Notes: generated from the sequence alone by a model not told the origin. Positions 1 through 6,311 are shown, numbered from the stretch's first letter. The stretch is 8,228 nucleotides of DNA from Arenicellales bacterium (GCA_028825345.1 JAPKAJ010000101.1:1-8228), one strand, 5' to 3'. A program made the numbers and translations.

Positions 1-18
1 TCGATAATTGAGTGACCA

Positions 19-231
19 TTAACTTTTCAACATAAAAGTTGGCGAACCATCATTAACGAGCGCTACATCCATATGGGCATCGAACACACCTGTTTGTACG
101 GGTATATCGCCGGTACGTATGTTTTCGACAGGCAGTTCATATAGTGGTTCAGCGATCCCAGGATCAGCCACACGTAAGCTCGGTCTTAGCCCTTTGGTTG
201 TGTCTGCACCCAACGTAAATTGTATTAGCCT
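19..231 (-). pseudogene. dtd: D-aminoacyl-tRNA deacylase (dtd), C-terminal remnant
   Basis: The minus-strand frame ending at the TAA at 19-21 reads as the C-terminal half of DTD, the enzyme that hydrolyses D-amino acids from mischarged tRNA. Visible family features are QFTLGADTTKGLRPS, then AEPLYE, the PVQTGVF stretch and the terminal VNDG..TF.L. About 70 residues remain of the usual 145 or so. Upstream the frame has no credible start and no DTD-like sequence, and meets a stop at 256-258. Both signature motifs are altered: SQFTL reads IQFTL, and the terminal NxGPxT motif reads NDGSPT, so the Gly-cisPro pair used for chiral proofreading is missing. Loss of the N-terminal half plus motif damage indicates a dead gene. 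The loss of similarity coincides with a CTATTGATAG direct repeat (230-239 and 270-279). A diverged intact gene is unlikely. Confidence 0.8.
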
Positions 232-279
232 ATTGATAGTGATTGATGGTGGGACTTAACCGCGCTTCACTATTGATAG
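230..279. repeat. 10-bp direct repeat CTATTGATAG, two copies
   Basis: CTATTGATAG occurs at 230-239 and 270-279, 40 bp apart, and each copy has CTAT/ATAG dyad arms. The first copy lies where dtd similarity stops. It may mark a rearrangement junction or be a binding site; the sequence does not decide. Confidence 0.45.
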
Positions 280-292
280 CGGCCAGGTGTAC

Positions 293-336
293 ATAGCAGA
301 TTGTGACAGGAAGGGGCGTTAATGCTGCCTATACTC
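293..336 (+). repeat. 44-bp dispersed repeat, copy A
   Basis: These 44 bp match 3278-3321 at 41 of 44 positions in the same orientation, beginning ATAGCAGATTGTG and ending TGCTGCCTATACTC. A GACAG...CTGCC hairpin with one mismatch can form inside. The 3' end contains TATACT, a good -10 hexamer, but no -35 sits at normal spacing. Copy A lies about 60 bp from the broken end of the dtd remnant. The family is not recognised. Confidence 0.75.
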
Positions 337-387
337 CGACCCGATCTCTATGGCACGCTGGCCACTCTGGAAGGTAGGTAACCATGA

Positions 388-406
388 GCGACGGCAGTCT
401 CGTCGC
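388..406. other. Small hairpin beyond the dioxygenase stop
   Basis: GCGACG (388-393) and CGTCGC (401-406) form a perfect 6-bp stem with a 7-nt loop, about 12 bp beyond the dioxygenase stop. No T-run follows on the transcribed strand, so intrinsic termination is not supported. Confidence 0.3.
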
Positions 407-417
407 CTCGAAAATCG

Positions 418-1344
418 CTACACGGGTTTGATGAGGTCGCCGCTGAGTGCGGTGGACCTGCGGCCGTCGGTCCCCACAGGAATCTCGCCATTCAGCGTAA
501 TCCGGTAGAGCTCTCGGCTGAAGTCAGTATCGAAAATATCGCCGATGGCCTGATGCTGGGTAGCACGGTTATCCCAAAACGCGATACTCCCCGCACTCCA
601 TCGAAACCGGATCGTGAACTCCGGCTGCAAGCAATGCTCCCAGAGGTATTCCAGCAGGCACTGGCTTTCTCTCGGCGTAAGGCCGACGATATGGTCGACA
701 TAGGCCGAGTTGGTGAAGAGCATCTTCTCACCCGTCTCAGGGTGGATGGTCACCAGCGGATGCTCGGAGACCATGGCTTTGTCCTCGATCAGTTCGTTGT
801 ATCCGCTTTTGTCTTTCGGATCGAGTGCGCGCTTGTACTGGTGAATGGCCCTTAATGAACTCAGGAACTCCTGCATCGGTAAAGACAGCGCCTCAAACGC
901 TTTGGCCATATTGAGCCATTGGGTATCACCGCCATAAGGCGGAAGGACCACAGACCGAAGAATCGATGCAGACGGTGGATTAATCGCTGCCGTGATGTCT
1001 GTATGCCAGCCAGTCCAGGCGCGCTTTACGCTGACGTTTCCGGCCTGTGCTGTCCGGTGTTTCACAACGGGATAAATTTCGGGATAGTCGCTGTGACTGC
1101 CGAATATGACGTGACCCGGTGTCGGATCGCCGAATCGTTTCGCAAAGGAAATATGCTGTGGGTGCGTTAGCTCTTGACCCCGAAAGAAAACAACACGCCA
1201 CTTCAACAGTGCGTTACGAATCTGATCCACGTGATCCGTTGTGAGCGGGTGGCACAGATCAACTCCGCTGATCTCGGCACCAGTGTGTACCGACAGCGGC
1301 GTAATCTGCAGTTCGCCGGACGTATTTTTATCCTGAGCAGTCAT
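418..1344 (-). CDS. TauD/TfdA-family Fe(II)/2-oxoglutarate dioxygenase
   Basis: The 308-residue product has the length and architecture of TauD/TfdA enzymes. These are cytosolic non-heme iron oxygenases that hydroxylate a substrate while decarboxylating 2-oxoglutarate, often releasing sulfite, sulfate or a side chain. The iron triad is visible: H114 and D116 in WHTDIT, and H264 in TQHQA. R281 in YRITL is the expected 2OG carboxylate-binding arginine. The N-terminal TGAEISGVDL and the central PPYGGDTQW are also typical. ATG at 1344 is preferred; TTG at 1347 directly precedes it in frame, and there is no clear Shine-Dalgarno sequence. Taurine, alkylsulfate and aryloxyalkanoate members share these motifs, so the substrate is not assigned. 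No sulfonate transporter is adjacent. Upstream on its strand are a TATACT -10 candidate and an inverted repeat. Confidence 0.9.
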   Translation of the reverse strand: MTAQDKNTSGELQITPLSVHTGAEISGVDLCHPLTTDHVDQIRNALLKWRVVFFRGQELTHPQHISFAKRFGDPTPGHVIFGSHSDYPEIYPVVKHRTAQAGNVSVKRAWTGWHTDITAAINPPSASILRSVVLPPYGGDTQWLNMAKAFEALSLPMQEFLSSLRAIHQYKRALDPKDKSGYNELIEDKAMVSEHPLVTIHPETGEKMLFTNSAYVDHIVGLTPRESQCLLEYLWEHCLQPEFTIRFRWSAGSIAFWDNRATQHQAIGDIFDTDFSRELYRITLNGEIPVGTDGRRSTALSGDLIKPV

Positions 1345-1384
1345 CAAGGCTTAAGAAAGACCAGGGGGAGATTCACTAGTCCAC

Positions 1385-1390
1385 AGTATA
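1385..1390 (-). promoter_or_regulatory. Candidate -10 box of the TauD-type gene
   Basis: On the minus strand these bases read TATACT, about 40 nt upstream of the ATG at 1344. No good -35 hexamer is seen at 16-18 bp, so an activator may be needed or the match may be chance. Confidence 0.3.
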
Positions 1391-1450
1391 TTGCAAAATG
1401 TCTGCCTAAAATGATGAGAAAATTTAATATGAATCTGGAGAATACCGAGG

Positions 1451-1484
1451 TGATCAATCGGGAGCGCTACCAGTCGATTGATCA
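1451..1484. promoter_or_regulatory. 10-bp perfect inverted repeat upstream of the dioxygenase
   Basis: TGATCAATCG (1451-1460) and CGATTGATCA (1475-1484) are perfect inverted repeats with a 14-bp spacer, roughly 105-140 bp upstream of the dioxygenase start. The spacing suits a dimeric regulator such as the LysR type, which often controls TauD-like genes. No regulator gene is adjacent, and there is no T-run to suggest a terminator. Confidence 0.35.
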
Positions 1485-1505
1485 GGTGATTTCAGGACAG
1501 CCTAC

Positions 1506-1528
1506 TGGCAGGAAGGGATGTTGCTGCC
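1506..1528 (+). repeat. Partial third copy (C) of the dispersed repeat
   Basis: TGGCAGGAAGGGATGTT followed by GCTGCC matches the core of copy B (3290-3315) exactly, except that three bases (AAT) are missing. It keeps the GGCAG/CTGCC stem arms but lacks the outer ends seen in copies A and B. It lies in the non-coding gap between the dioxygenase and the IS3 scrap. Confidence 0.55.
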
Positions 1529-1605
1529 CGAGTCTTAGAATAATTTTTCGAATCATATTTACATCCCTTGTCGCTAAACCGACGTCACAGCGTAACCTGC
1601 ACCAG

Positions 1606-1719
1606 TCACAACCAATCCTTTGGATAACCTTCGGCCACGCTCACGCGAGAGCCCAGAGCACTGTATGGTCTGATGGTGTTGTAGTGTCTCCACCATTGTT
1701 CGATGATGATTTGAGCCTC
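1606..1719 (-). mobile_element. IS3-family transposase (OrfB) C-terminal remnant
   Basis: The minus strand encodes a 37-residue run starting EAQIIIEQWWRHYNTIRPYS and continuing ALG, ended by TGA at 1606-1608. This matches the end of the rve integrase domain in IS3-family OrfB proteins, whose usual form is EAQ..IE.WR..YN..RPHSSLGY. The catalytic DDE residues, OrfA and terminal inverted repeats are absent, and the sequence after ALG no longer matches, so this is a dead fragment. Its first codon follows immediately, in frame, the stop codon of the epoxide hydrolase. It shows that an insertion sequence once sat between the dioxygenase and hydrolase genes. Confidence 0.75.
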
Positions 1720-2874
1720 TTATACGCAATCTAGGCTGCGTCTAAATCTTCGAATATCTTCAATCAGTAGATCGGGCTCCTCCATTGCCGCAAAATGGCC
1801 GCCATGCGGCATTTCTGTCCACTGCGTAACGTTATAAATCCGGTCGGCATAACTTCGCGGAGGCCACGCCAGAAGTTCTGCGGGAAACACCGCACACCCG
1901 GTTGGTACTTCGACCCGTCTTCCCTGTGTTGATAAGACCCTTCCACCCTCCTCTCGACGACCGTAGTAAATCCACGAGGCGGTATTGAAGGTCCCAGTAA
2001 TTACGTACACCATAATATTGGTCAGCAGCTGATCTTTAGAGTAGACGCTCTCGATATCTTCGCCCTTCAAATCAGACCAGCCGTGCATCTTTTCCAATAT
2101 CCATGCGGCCACACCCACGGGACTATCCATCATTGCGTAACTCAGGGTCTGAGGCTTGGTAGCCTGCTGAGTCCGGTAGCCATTTTGTATTATCTGGTCT
2201 TTTTCAAACTGCTCTGCCCAGGCAACCTCTTCAGCACCCTGTGGTCCGTCTTTATGTCGCATGGTGAAAATGTTGATATGAATCGCAGAACACGCAGGTG
2301 CGTGCTCATAACCCAGCCAGCTTGATATGGCTCCACCCCAGTCTCCGCCCTGCGCGATATAGGTTTCATAACCCAAGACATTAGTCATCAGGCTATTAAA
2401 GATGCCCGCCATCTTTCTTGGGCCATAAGGACGCGGCGGACGGCCGGAAAAACCGAAGCCAGGCAAAGAGGGCGCAACCACGTCAAACGCATCATCTACG
2501 CTTCCGCCATGATTTTCTGGATGCGCAAGCAGATCGACAAAATCCACAAACTCTACAATCGAGCCCGGCCAGCCATGGCTGAGGATAAGTGGCTTGGGAT
2601 TATCGCCACTACCTTTTTCATAAATAAAATGGATATCGATTCCATCAATTGGTGATTTGAAATGGGTGAATTGGTTGAGTCGCGTTTCCTGTTTACGCCA
2701 ATCAAACCCGTTTACCCAATAGTCGCAGAACTCCTTCATGTAATTCAGGTTGGTACCATATTCCCAGCCACCATCGTCTGGCATTTCGTGCCATGGGAAT
2801 GCTATTACTTTTTTGCGAATAGCATCCAACGTTTCGGCTGGAACATCTATCTTGAATGGCTCAACGTCAAGCAT
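1720..2874 (-). CDS. Epoxide hydrolase, EHN / microsomal-type alpha/beta hydrolase
   Basis: The 384-residue product opens the oxirane ring of epoxides with water, giving vicinal diols through a covalent ester intermediate. Residues 1-110 resemble the EHN N-terminal domain of microsomal, juvenile-hormone and fungal epoxide hydrolases. HGWPGS at 100-105 supplies the oxyanion hole. D178 in GGDWGG is the nucleophile. E333 in FPAELL and H360 in GGHFAAMEEP complete the triad; their 27-residue spacing equals that of E404 and H431 in rat microsomal epoxide hydrolase. Y303/Y304 are candidate lid tyrosines. No signal peptide is seen, so it is probably cytosolic. ATG at 2874 lacks a Shine-Dalgarno sequence. 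The TAA stop abuts the IS3 remnant in frame, so the last residues (LDCV) may come from a junction, though the domain is complete. Confidence 0.92.
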   Translation of the reverse strand: MLDVEPFKIDVPAETLDAIRKKVIAFPWHEMPDDGGWEYGTNLNYMKEFCDYWVNGFDWRKQETRLNQFTHFKSPIDGIDIHFIYEKGSGDNPKPLILSHGWPGSIVEFVDFVDLLAHPENHGGSVDDAFDVVAPSLPGFGFSGRPPRPYGPRKMAGIFNSLMTNVLGYETYIAQGGDWGGAISSWLGYEHAPACSAIHINIFTMRHKDGPQGAEEVAWAEQFEKDQIIQNGYRTQQATKPQTLSYAMMDSPVGVAAWILEKMHGWSDLKGEDIESVYSKDQLLTNIMVYVITGTFNTASWIYYGRREEGGRVLSTQGRRVEVPTGCAVFPAELLAWPPRSYADRIYNVTQWTEMPHGGHFAAMEEPDLLIEDIRRFRRSLDCV

Positions 2875-3094
2875 GTATGTGTAGAATGATTTGTTATTTA
2901 TCCAAATTAACGCAGGGCAATTGCATTGCCGTCCAGAGACAAATTAAATAATTCGTGAGGACAGGAATTGAAGACAGTATTAAAACACACGACGAGACAT
3001 TCAAACTCGCTACAGATGTAGATTCTCAAATCCTCTTGAGCCCTTTTAAGTCCGATTGCGTGAAAGTCGGAGTGCGAGGATTGTTATCAATAAA
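2875..3094. other. Non-coding stretch with hairpins, upstream of the epoxide hydrolase
   Basis: No credible gene was found here. The stretch is AT-rich near the epoxide hydrolase start and holds two dyads. One is GGCAAT-TGC-ATTGCC at 2916-2930, about 45 bp upstream of the hydrolase start and possibly an operator. The other is a nested pair at 3029-3082: AATCCTC pairs with GAGGATT and encloses TCCGA (3051-3055) pairing with TCGGA (3067-3071). The nested pair could be a small structured RNA or debris from an element inserted at the adjacent tRNA. Confidence 0.35.
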
Positions 3095-3122
3095 GGGTTT
3101 TATTGAAGTCTTCTAGACTTCA
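3087..3122 (+). repeat. Two overlapping hairpins before the tRNA remnant
   Basis: TCAATAAA (3087-3094) and TTTATTGA (3099-3106) form a perfect 8-bp stem with a GGGT loop. TGAAGTC (3104-3110) and GACTTCA (3116-3122) form a perfect 7-bp stem with a TTCTA loop. The two stems share 3104-3106, so they are mutually exclusive. The second occupies the place where a D-arm would sit if the tRNA remnant were full length. Confidence 0.45.
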
Positions 3123-3124
3123 TT

Positions 3125-3174
3125 TGGGACTCATAGTCCATTAGTCGAAGGTTCGAGCCCTTCCGGGCCCGACA
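3125..3174 (+). pseudogene. Decayed tRNA (CAT anticodon, Met or Ile2), 3' part
   Basis: The 3' part of a tRNA is clear. GAAGG-TTCGAGC-CCTTC (3147-3163) is a perfect T-arm. The acceptor 3' strand CGGGCCC (3164-3170) follows, then G and ACA instead of CCA. A variable loop TAGTC (3142-3146) precedes it. The loop CTCATAG (3130-3136) carries anticodon CAT, but its stem TGGGA/TCCAT keeps only three of five pairs. GGGTTTT at 3095-3101 could pair with the acceptor strand at six of seven positions, half of them wobbles. The space between would have to be an abnormal D-arm. This is therefore either a full but dead tRNA or a 3' fragment left by an element that integrated into a tRNA. Met versus lysidine-modified Ile2 cannot be decided. 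Confidence 0.65.
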
Positions 3175-3277
3175 TTTCCACTAAATTTTCCGCGTTTACG
3201 GCTACCCAGAACGTCTTGGTCTGCAGGTTAGGCAACAACAAGGCCGCAACAAATCGACTCATAGCAGCCAAGCGTTT

Positions 3278-3321
3278 ATAGCAGATTGTGGCAGGAAGGG
3301 ATGTTAATGCTGCCTATACTC
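3278..3321 (+). repeat. 44-bp dispersed repeat, copy B
   Basis: This copy matches 293-336 at 41 of 44 positions in the same orientation; the three differences are all transitions. Its GGCAG (3291-3295) and CTGCC (3310-3314) form an uninterrupted 5-bp stem. With copy A it brackets a 3-kb block holding the dioxygenase, the IS3 scrap, the epoxide hydrolase and the tRNA remnant. It lies about 100 bp past the tRNA remnant and about 100 bp before the hydroxyacid dehydrogenase. Confidence 0.75.
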
Positions 3322-3377
3322 GGTCTTCGATCATTAGTTTGTCCTTATAGCTAAATTATCTGTTCTACGTCGTTTGC

Positions 3378-3389
3378 CATGCTAGCATG
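3378..3389. promoter_or_regulatory. 12-bp perfect palindrome before the hydroxyacid dehydrogenase
   Basis: CATGCTAGCATG is a perfect palindrome ending 29 bp before the ATG at 3419. Its place in the likely 5' leader or promoter suits an operator. No matching regulator gene is in the window. Confidence 0.3.
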
Positions 3390-3418
3390 ATAGCAATCGA
3401 GAGAATGGTGGTTCGCAA

Positions 3419-4579
3419 ATGGCGTGGCGCAAAAAAGCCTATAACGTAGAAACGCTTCGGCAGCTGGCGAAGGCTGAACTTCCACGGCCGATTTTTGATT
3501 TCGCGGATGGTGGGGCTGAGGACGAGCGAACTCTGCGCCGAAATGAGAGCGCTTTTGATGATTACTGGTTAGTGCCAAGACCCATGAATGGTGCAGCAGA
3601 CCGCGACCTATCGGTAGAATTTCTAGGACATCGTTATAGCATCCCACTAGTTATCGGGCCGACTGGACTTTCCGGCTTGTTTTGGCCGGATGGAGAATGC
3701 GCGACGGCGCGAGCGGCAACTGCAACCGGTGCCGGATTTTGCTTGAGTCATGGATCAGTTTGTACTCTTGAGGCGCTTGCAGAAACCAAAGCTCACCCAA
3801 GATGGATGCAAGTATTTTTGTATCGGGACCGACCGTTCACCAAGGAACTGGTTCGTCGGGCCGAAGCTGCAAATTACGATGGAATTGTCTTAACAATCGA
3901 TAATCAGCTGTTAGGAAAACGCGAACGCGATCTTGCAAATGGCTTTACCATCCCGCCGGAATTTAGCCTCGTCCAATCCGTAGCTATGCTTGGTAAGATT
4001 AAATGGTGGTGGCGTATGCGCGGTGAATTGAGGCGTATTACTTTTGGCAACTATGTCCGCCCCGGGAAAAAGGAAGACATCAAAAAGCTAGCTTCGCGCA
4101 TGGCGGAACTTCTTGATCCCTCGCTTAGCTGGAAAGACGTAGATTGGATCCGGGGTATGACTTCCAAGCCATTAATTATTAAAGGCATACTTAGCGGTGA
4201 CGAGGCCGAAGCAGCGATTAATCATGGGGCTGATGCCATCGTCGTTTCCAACCATGGTGGGCGCCAATTGGATGGCGCTGTCTCGTCGTTGGATGCTTTG
4301 CCAGGCATCGTCCGGCAGGTCGACGGTCGCATTCCTGTACTTTTAGATGGCGGAGTGCGCCGAGGCACCGATGTGGTCATCGCTTTGGCGTTGGGAGCCA
4401 CAGCGTGTCTCCTTGGTCGGCCTCAGCTTTGGGGTGTTTCTGTGGCAGGCGAGGCAGGAGTGCGGCATTTGCTGGAGATTTATGCCAAAGAAATTGATAC
4501 AGCCATGGGGCTTTGCGGGGTCGGGAAGATTGCCGATATTGACCTTAGCTTACTAGCTAATCGACCAGGTAACGGCTGA
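3419..4579 (+). CDS. FMN-dependent 2-hydroxyacid dehydrogenase family (MdlB/LldD-like)
   Basis: The 386-residue protein has the FMN-binding TIM-barrel fold of glycolate oxidase, L-lactate dehydrogenase and mandelate dehydrogenase. GPTGLSGLFWPDGE (80-93) is closest to mandelate dehydrogenase among family members I know. The catalytic set is present: D161, R168, K255 in LIIKGI, and H279 and R282 in VSNHGGRQLDG. The FMN phosphate site appears as DGGVRRGTD (310-318) and LLGRP. Two normal active-site tyrosines are phenylalanine: F28 in IFDFADGGAEDE (spinach glycolate oxidase Y24) and F133 in QVFLY (Y129). The protein should bind FMN and abstract hydride, but its substrate may not be a simple hydroxyacid. 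Residues 183-215 probably include the variable loop 4 that governs membrane association in MdlB. The ATG has only a weak GGTGG upstream. No obvious partner gene is adjacent. Confidence 0.9.
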   Translation: MAWRKKAYNVETLRQLAKAELPRPIFDFADGGAEDERTLRRNESAFDDYWLVPRPMNGAADRDLSVEFLGHRYSIPLVIGPTGLSGLFWPDGECATARAATATGAGFCLSHGSVCTLEALAETKAHPRWMQVFLYRDRPFTKELVRRAEAANYDGIVLTIDNQLLGKRERDLANGFTIPPEFSLVQSVAMLGKIKWWWRMRGELRRITFGNYVRPGKKEDIKKLASRMAELLDPSLSWKDVDWIRGMTSKPLIIKGILSGDEAEAAINHGADAIVVSNHGGRQLDGAVSSLDALPGIVRQVDGRIPVLLDGGVRRGTDVVIALALGATACLLGRPQLWGVSVAGEAGVRHLLEIYAKEIDTAMGLCGVGKIADIDLSLLANRPGNG

Positions 4580-4693
4580 TTAAATTGAGATTTTATCAAC
4601 GTCTAATGCAGCATACGGTTTCGATTGAATGGACCAACCGCACTGTGCTGTTAGCAGACCCTAACTGCGCTCCACTACCGCCTATTGCCTCCC

Positions 4694-5326
4694 ATGCCTG
4701 ATACCACGCAATTTTTGTCATTGTGGCCAACCGTACTTATGCGTGACCGCCTGCCAGCGGATCAGGCCATAACCCAAGCGTTGGTCGATGAGATCACGCG
4801 CCTCGACAGCGAACGCGCTGATCTGACAACGGGCTATCTTGAAGACAACCTATTCACCTCAGAACACCCGGCACTGGTATGGCTGCGCGAATGCATCAAT
4901 CACGCTGTCATTCGCTATATCGATCACAGTGCTATCGATTACGCCGTTGACTGGCATCTGCAGGGCTGGGCCAACGTCAACCGCTTTGGCGACTACCACA
5001 ACCTGCATAACCATCCGCACGCCTGGCTGTCCGGTACGTACTATGTGTCCGTACCTGATACCCCGATTGACCTGCCCGGACGCTCCGATCGGACCCCGGG
5101 TGCAATTTCCTTTTTTGACCCCCGGCCCCAGGCGAACATGACGGCTATCAAGGCCGATGGTCAGGTTGACCCGGAGCACCGAATCCAACCATGCTCAGGC
5201 GACATTCTTCTATGGCCTGCCTTTGTCCATCACCTGGTACATCCAAATCTCTCGCAGGATCATCGTATCTCGGTATCCTTTAACGTAGTGCTGCGCTGGT
5301 CTGACACTTACCTGCCCACGCACTGA
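4694..5326 (+). CDS. Putative Fe(II)/2OG oxygenase, PF13759 (2OG-FeII_Oxy_5) type
   Basis: The 210-residue product resembles the PF13759/TIGR02466 family of predicted non-heme iron, 2-oxoglutarate-dependent oxygenases. Evidence is WANVNRFGDYHNLHNHP followed by WLSGTYYV, then FFDPRP, then GDILLWPAFVHHLVHPN and RISVSFN. From the ATG at 4694, likely iron ligands are in HNHP (H105/H107) and H180. R191 is the probable 2OG-binding arginine. The proximal motif is HxH, not the classical HxD, so the exact ligand set is uncertain. A TTG at 4685 would add three residues; neither start has a clear ribosome-binding site. The gene follows the hydroxyacid dehydrogenase on the same strand by 114 bp and converges with the exporter gene. 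Members are often near phage or small-molecule genes, and substrates are mostly unknown. Confidence 0.82.
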   Translation: MPDTTQFLSLWPTVLMRDRLPADQAITQALVDEITRLDSERADLTTGYLEDNLFTSEHPALVWLRECINHAVIRYIDHSAIDYAVDWHLQGWANVNRFGDYHNLHNHPHAWLSGTYYVSVPDTPIDLPGRSDRTPGAISFFDPRPQANMTAIKADGQVDPEHRIQPCSGDILLWPAFVHHLVHPNLSQDHRISVSFNVVLRWSDTYLPTH

Positions 5327-5402
5327 CGATAATCAATACCGTTGGATCAAAGCTCACGGGCAAACCGACCTGCCGGCGATTCTCAATTAACGTACAAACC
5401 GA

Positions 5403-6311
5403 CTACCTCGAAGCCGATGAGCGCCGCCTGATGAGGTCACGCGCTGCAATCATCGCGCCGCCTGTGATCAAAAAGGCGGCGACGATGATCGATAACCGGG
5501 GTGACTCCAGCCCCAGGGCCAGCAAGGCCGCGGTGGATAAAAGCGGCGCCAGATAGGCGCCAGCACCAAGAACCCGAAGATCGCCCCGCTTGCAGCCATA
5601 ATCCCAGACGAAAAATGCCAAGCCGACCGGCCCAACCCCCAGCCCCAGCACGGCCCACCAGGCGAGCGCTGTCTGCGGCCACAAAGTCTGCTCGAACAGC
5701 AGATGGCAGATGCCGGCGAGGAAACTGCTGACCAGACAGAACCCGGTGACAAGACTGGTAGGCACTTTTGAAAAAATTCGATTGCTGACCGAGTAAGCAG
5801 ACCAGATGAGCGCGCAAGCACCGGCAGCCAGATAACCTACCGGCTCGGTGATGATTAGCCCCCTGCCCCGGCCAAGCACGATGACAGCCACACCGACGAA
5901 TCCCAACACAGCACCGACAACGTGGTGTACTTTTAACCGGTGGCCCGGCAACGCCGCAGAAAATAATACGATCAGCAGCGGCCAAAGATAGGCGATAAGG
6001 CTGACTTCGGCCGGTGAGCCGTGACGTAACGCGGTGAAATAAAAAAAGTGATAACCAAAAATACCCCCTACACCATGCAGCCAAACCGACAATGGCTGGC
6101 CCGTTAACAGCCGAAGTTCTCCCCGGATACCCGTCCAGATAAGACCAAGCGCGCCACCGATTGCAAAACAGACTGCTGCAAGCTGAAAAGGCGGAACAGC
6201 ACCGGTCGCCACGGTCAGTGCCGCCAACAGCGACCACATCAGGATCGCCGTGAATCCGACCAGGGTGGCACTTCGGTAAAAACCTTGATCTAGGTCAACG
6301 TCTTCAGTCAT
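5403..6311 (-). CDS. EamA/DMT-superfamily transporter, YddG-like exporter
   Basis: The 302-residue hydrophobic protein has ten likely membrane segments arranged as two EamA repeats, as in the drug/metabolite transporter superfamily of the inner membrane. The end of repeat 1 shows PAEVSLIAYLWPLLIVLFSA. Repeat 2 shows FFVWDYGCKRGDLRVLGAGA followed by YLAPLLST, a pattern seen in YddG-type exporters of aromatic amino acids and related metabolites. A positively charged C-terminal tail (RRRSSASR) fits the cytosolic side. ATG at 6311 has TAGG about 8 nt upstream on its strand. The gene ends 76 bp from the convergent oxygenase, and no terminator hairpin is evident in that gap. The substrate is inferred only at class level. 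Confidence 0.9.
   Translation of the reverse strand: MTEDVDLDQGFYRSATLVGFTAILMWSLLAALTVATGAVPPFQLAAVCFAIGGALGLIWTGIRGELRLLTGQPLSVWLHGVGGIFGYHFFYFTALRHGSPAEVSLIAYLWPLLIVLFSAALPGHRLKVHHVVGAVLGFVGVAVIVLGRGRGLIITEPVGYLAAGACALIWSAYSVSNRIFSKVPTSLVTGFCLVSSFLAGICHLLFEQTLWPQTALAWWAVLGLGVGPVGLAFFVWDYGCKRGDLRVLGAGAYLAPLLSTAALLALGLESPRLSIIVAAFLITGGAMIAARDLIRRRSSASR

Noticed and set aside
293..336. Repeat copies as sigma-70 promoters because of TATACT
   Set aside because: The nearest -35-like hexamers are 21-23 bp away, too far, and no gene starts suitably downstream of copy A.
388..406. Possible intrinsic terminator after the dioxygenase
   Set aside because: The stem is only 6 bp and no T-run follows on the transcribed strand.
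383..430. 15-codon plus-strand frame starting ATGAGCGAC
   Set aside because: It has a purine-rich stretch upstream but runs antisense into the dioxygenase stop, with no other support.
1174..1734. 186-residue plus-strand open frame
   Set aside because: It overlaps the start of the dioxygenase and antisense IS3 sequence, has no family features, and crosses two unrelated segments.
293..3321. 44-bp repeats as integron attC sites or a CRISPR
   Set aside because: There is no RYYYAAC/GTRRRRY pair in a long imperfect stem, gene orientations do not fit cassettes, and three dispersed copies without regular spacers do not make a CRISPR array.
3351..3647. 98-residue minus-strand open frame
   Set aside because: It is a shadow of the hydroxyacid dehydrogenase N-terminus, which has clear family motifs on the other strand.
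5437..6237. 266-residue alternate frame on the minus strand
   Set aside because: It is an out-of-frame shadow of the EamA transporter; the transporter frame has membrane periodicity and family motifs.
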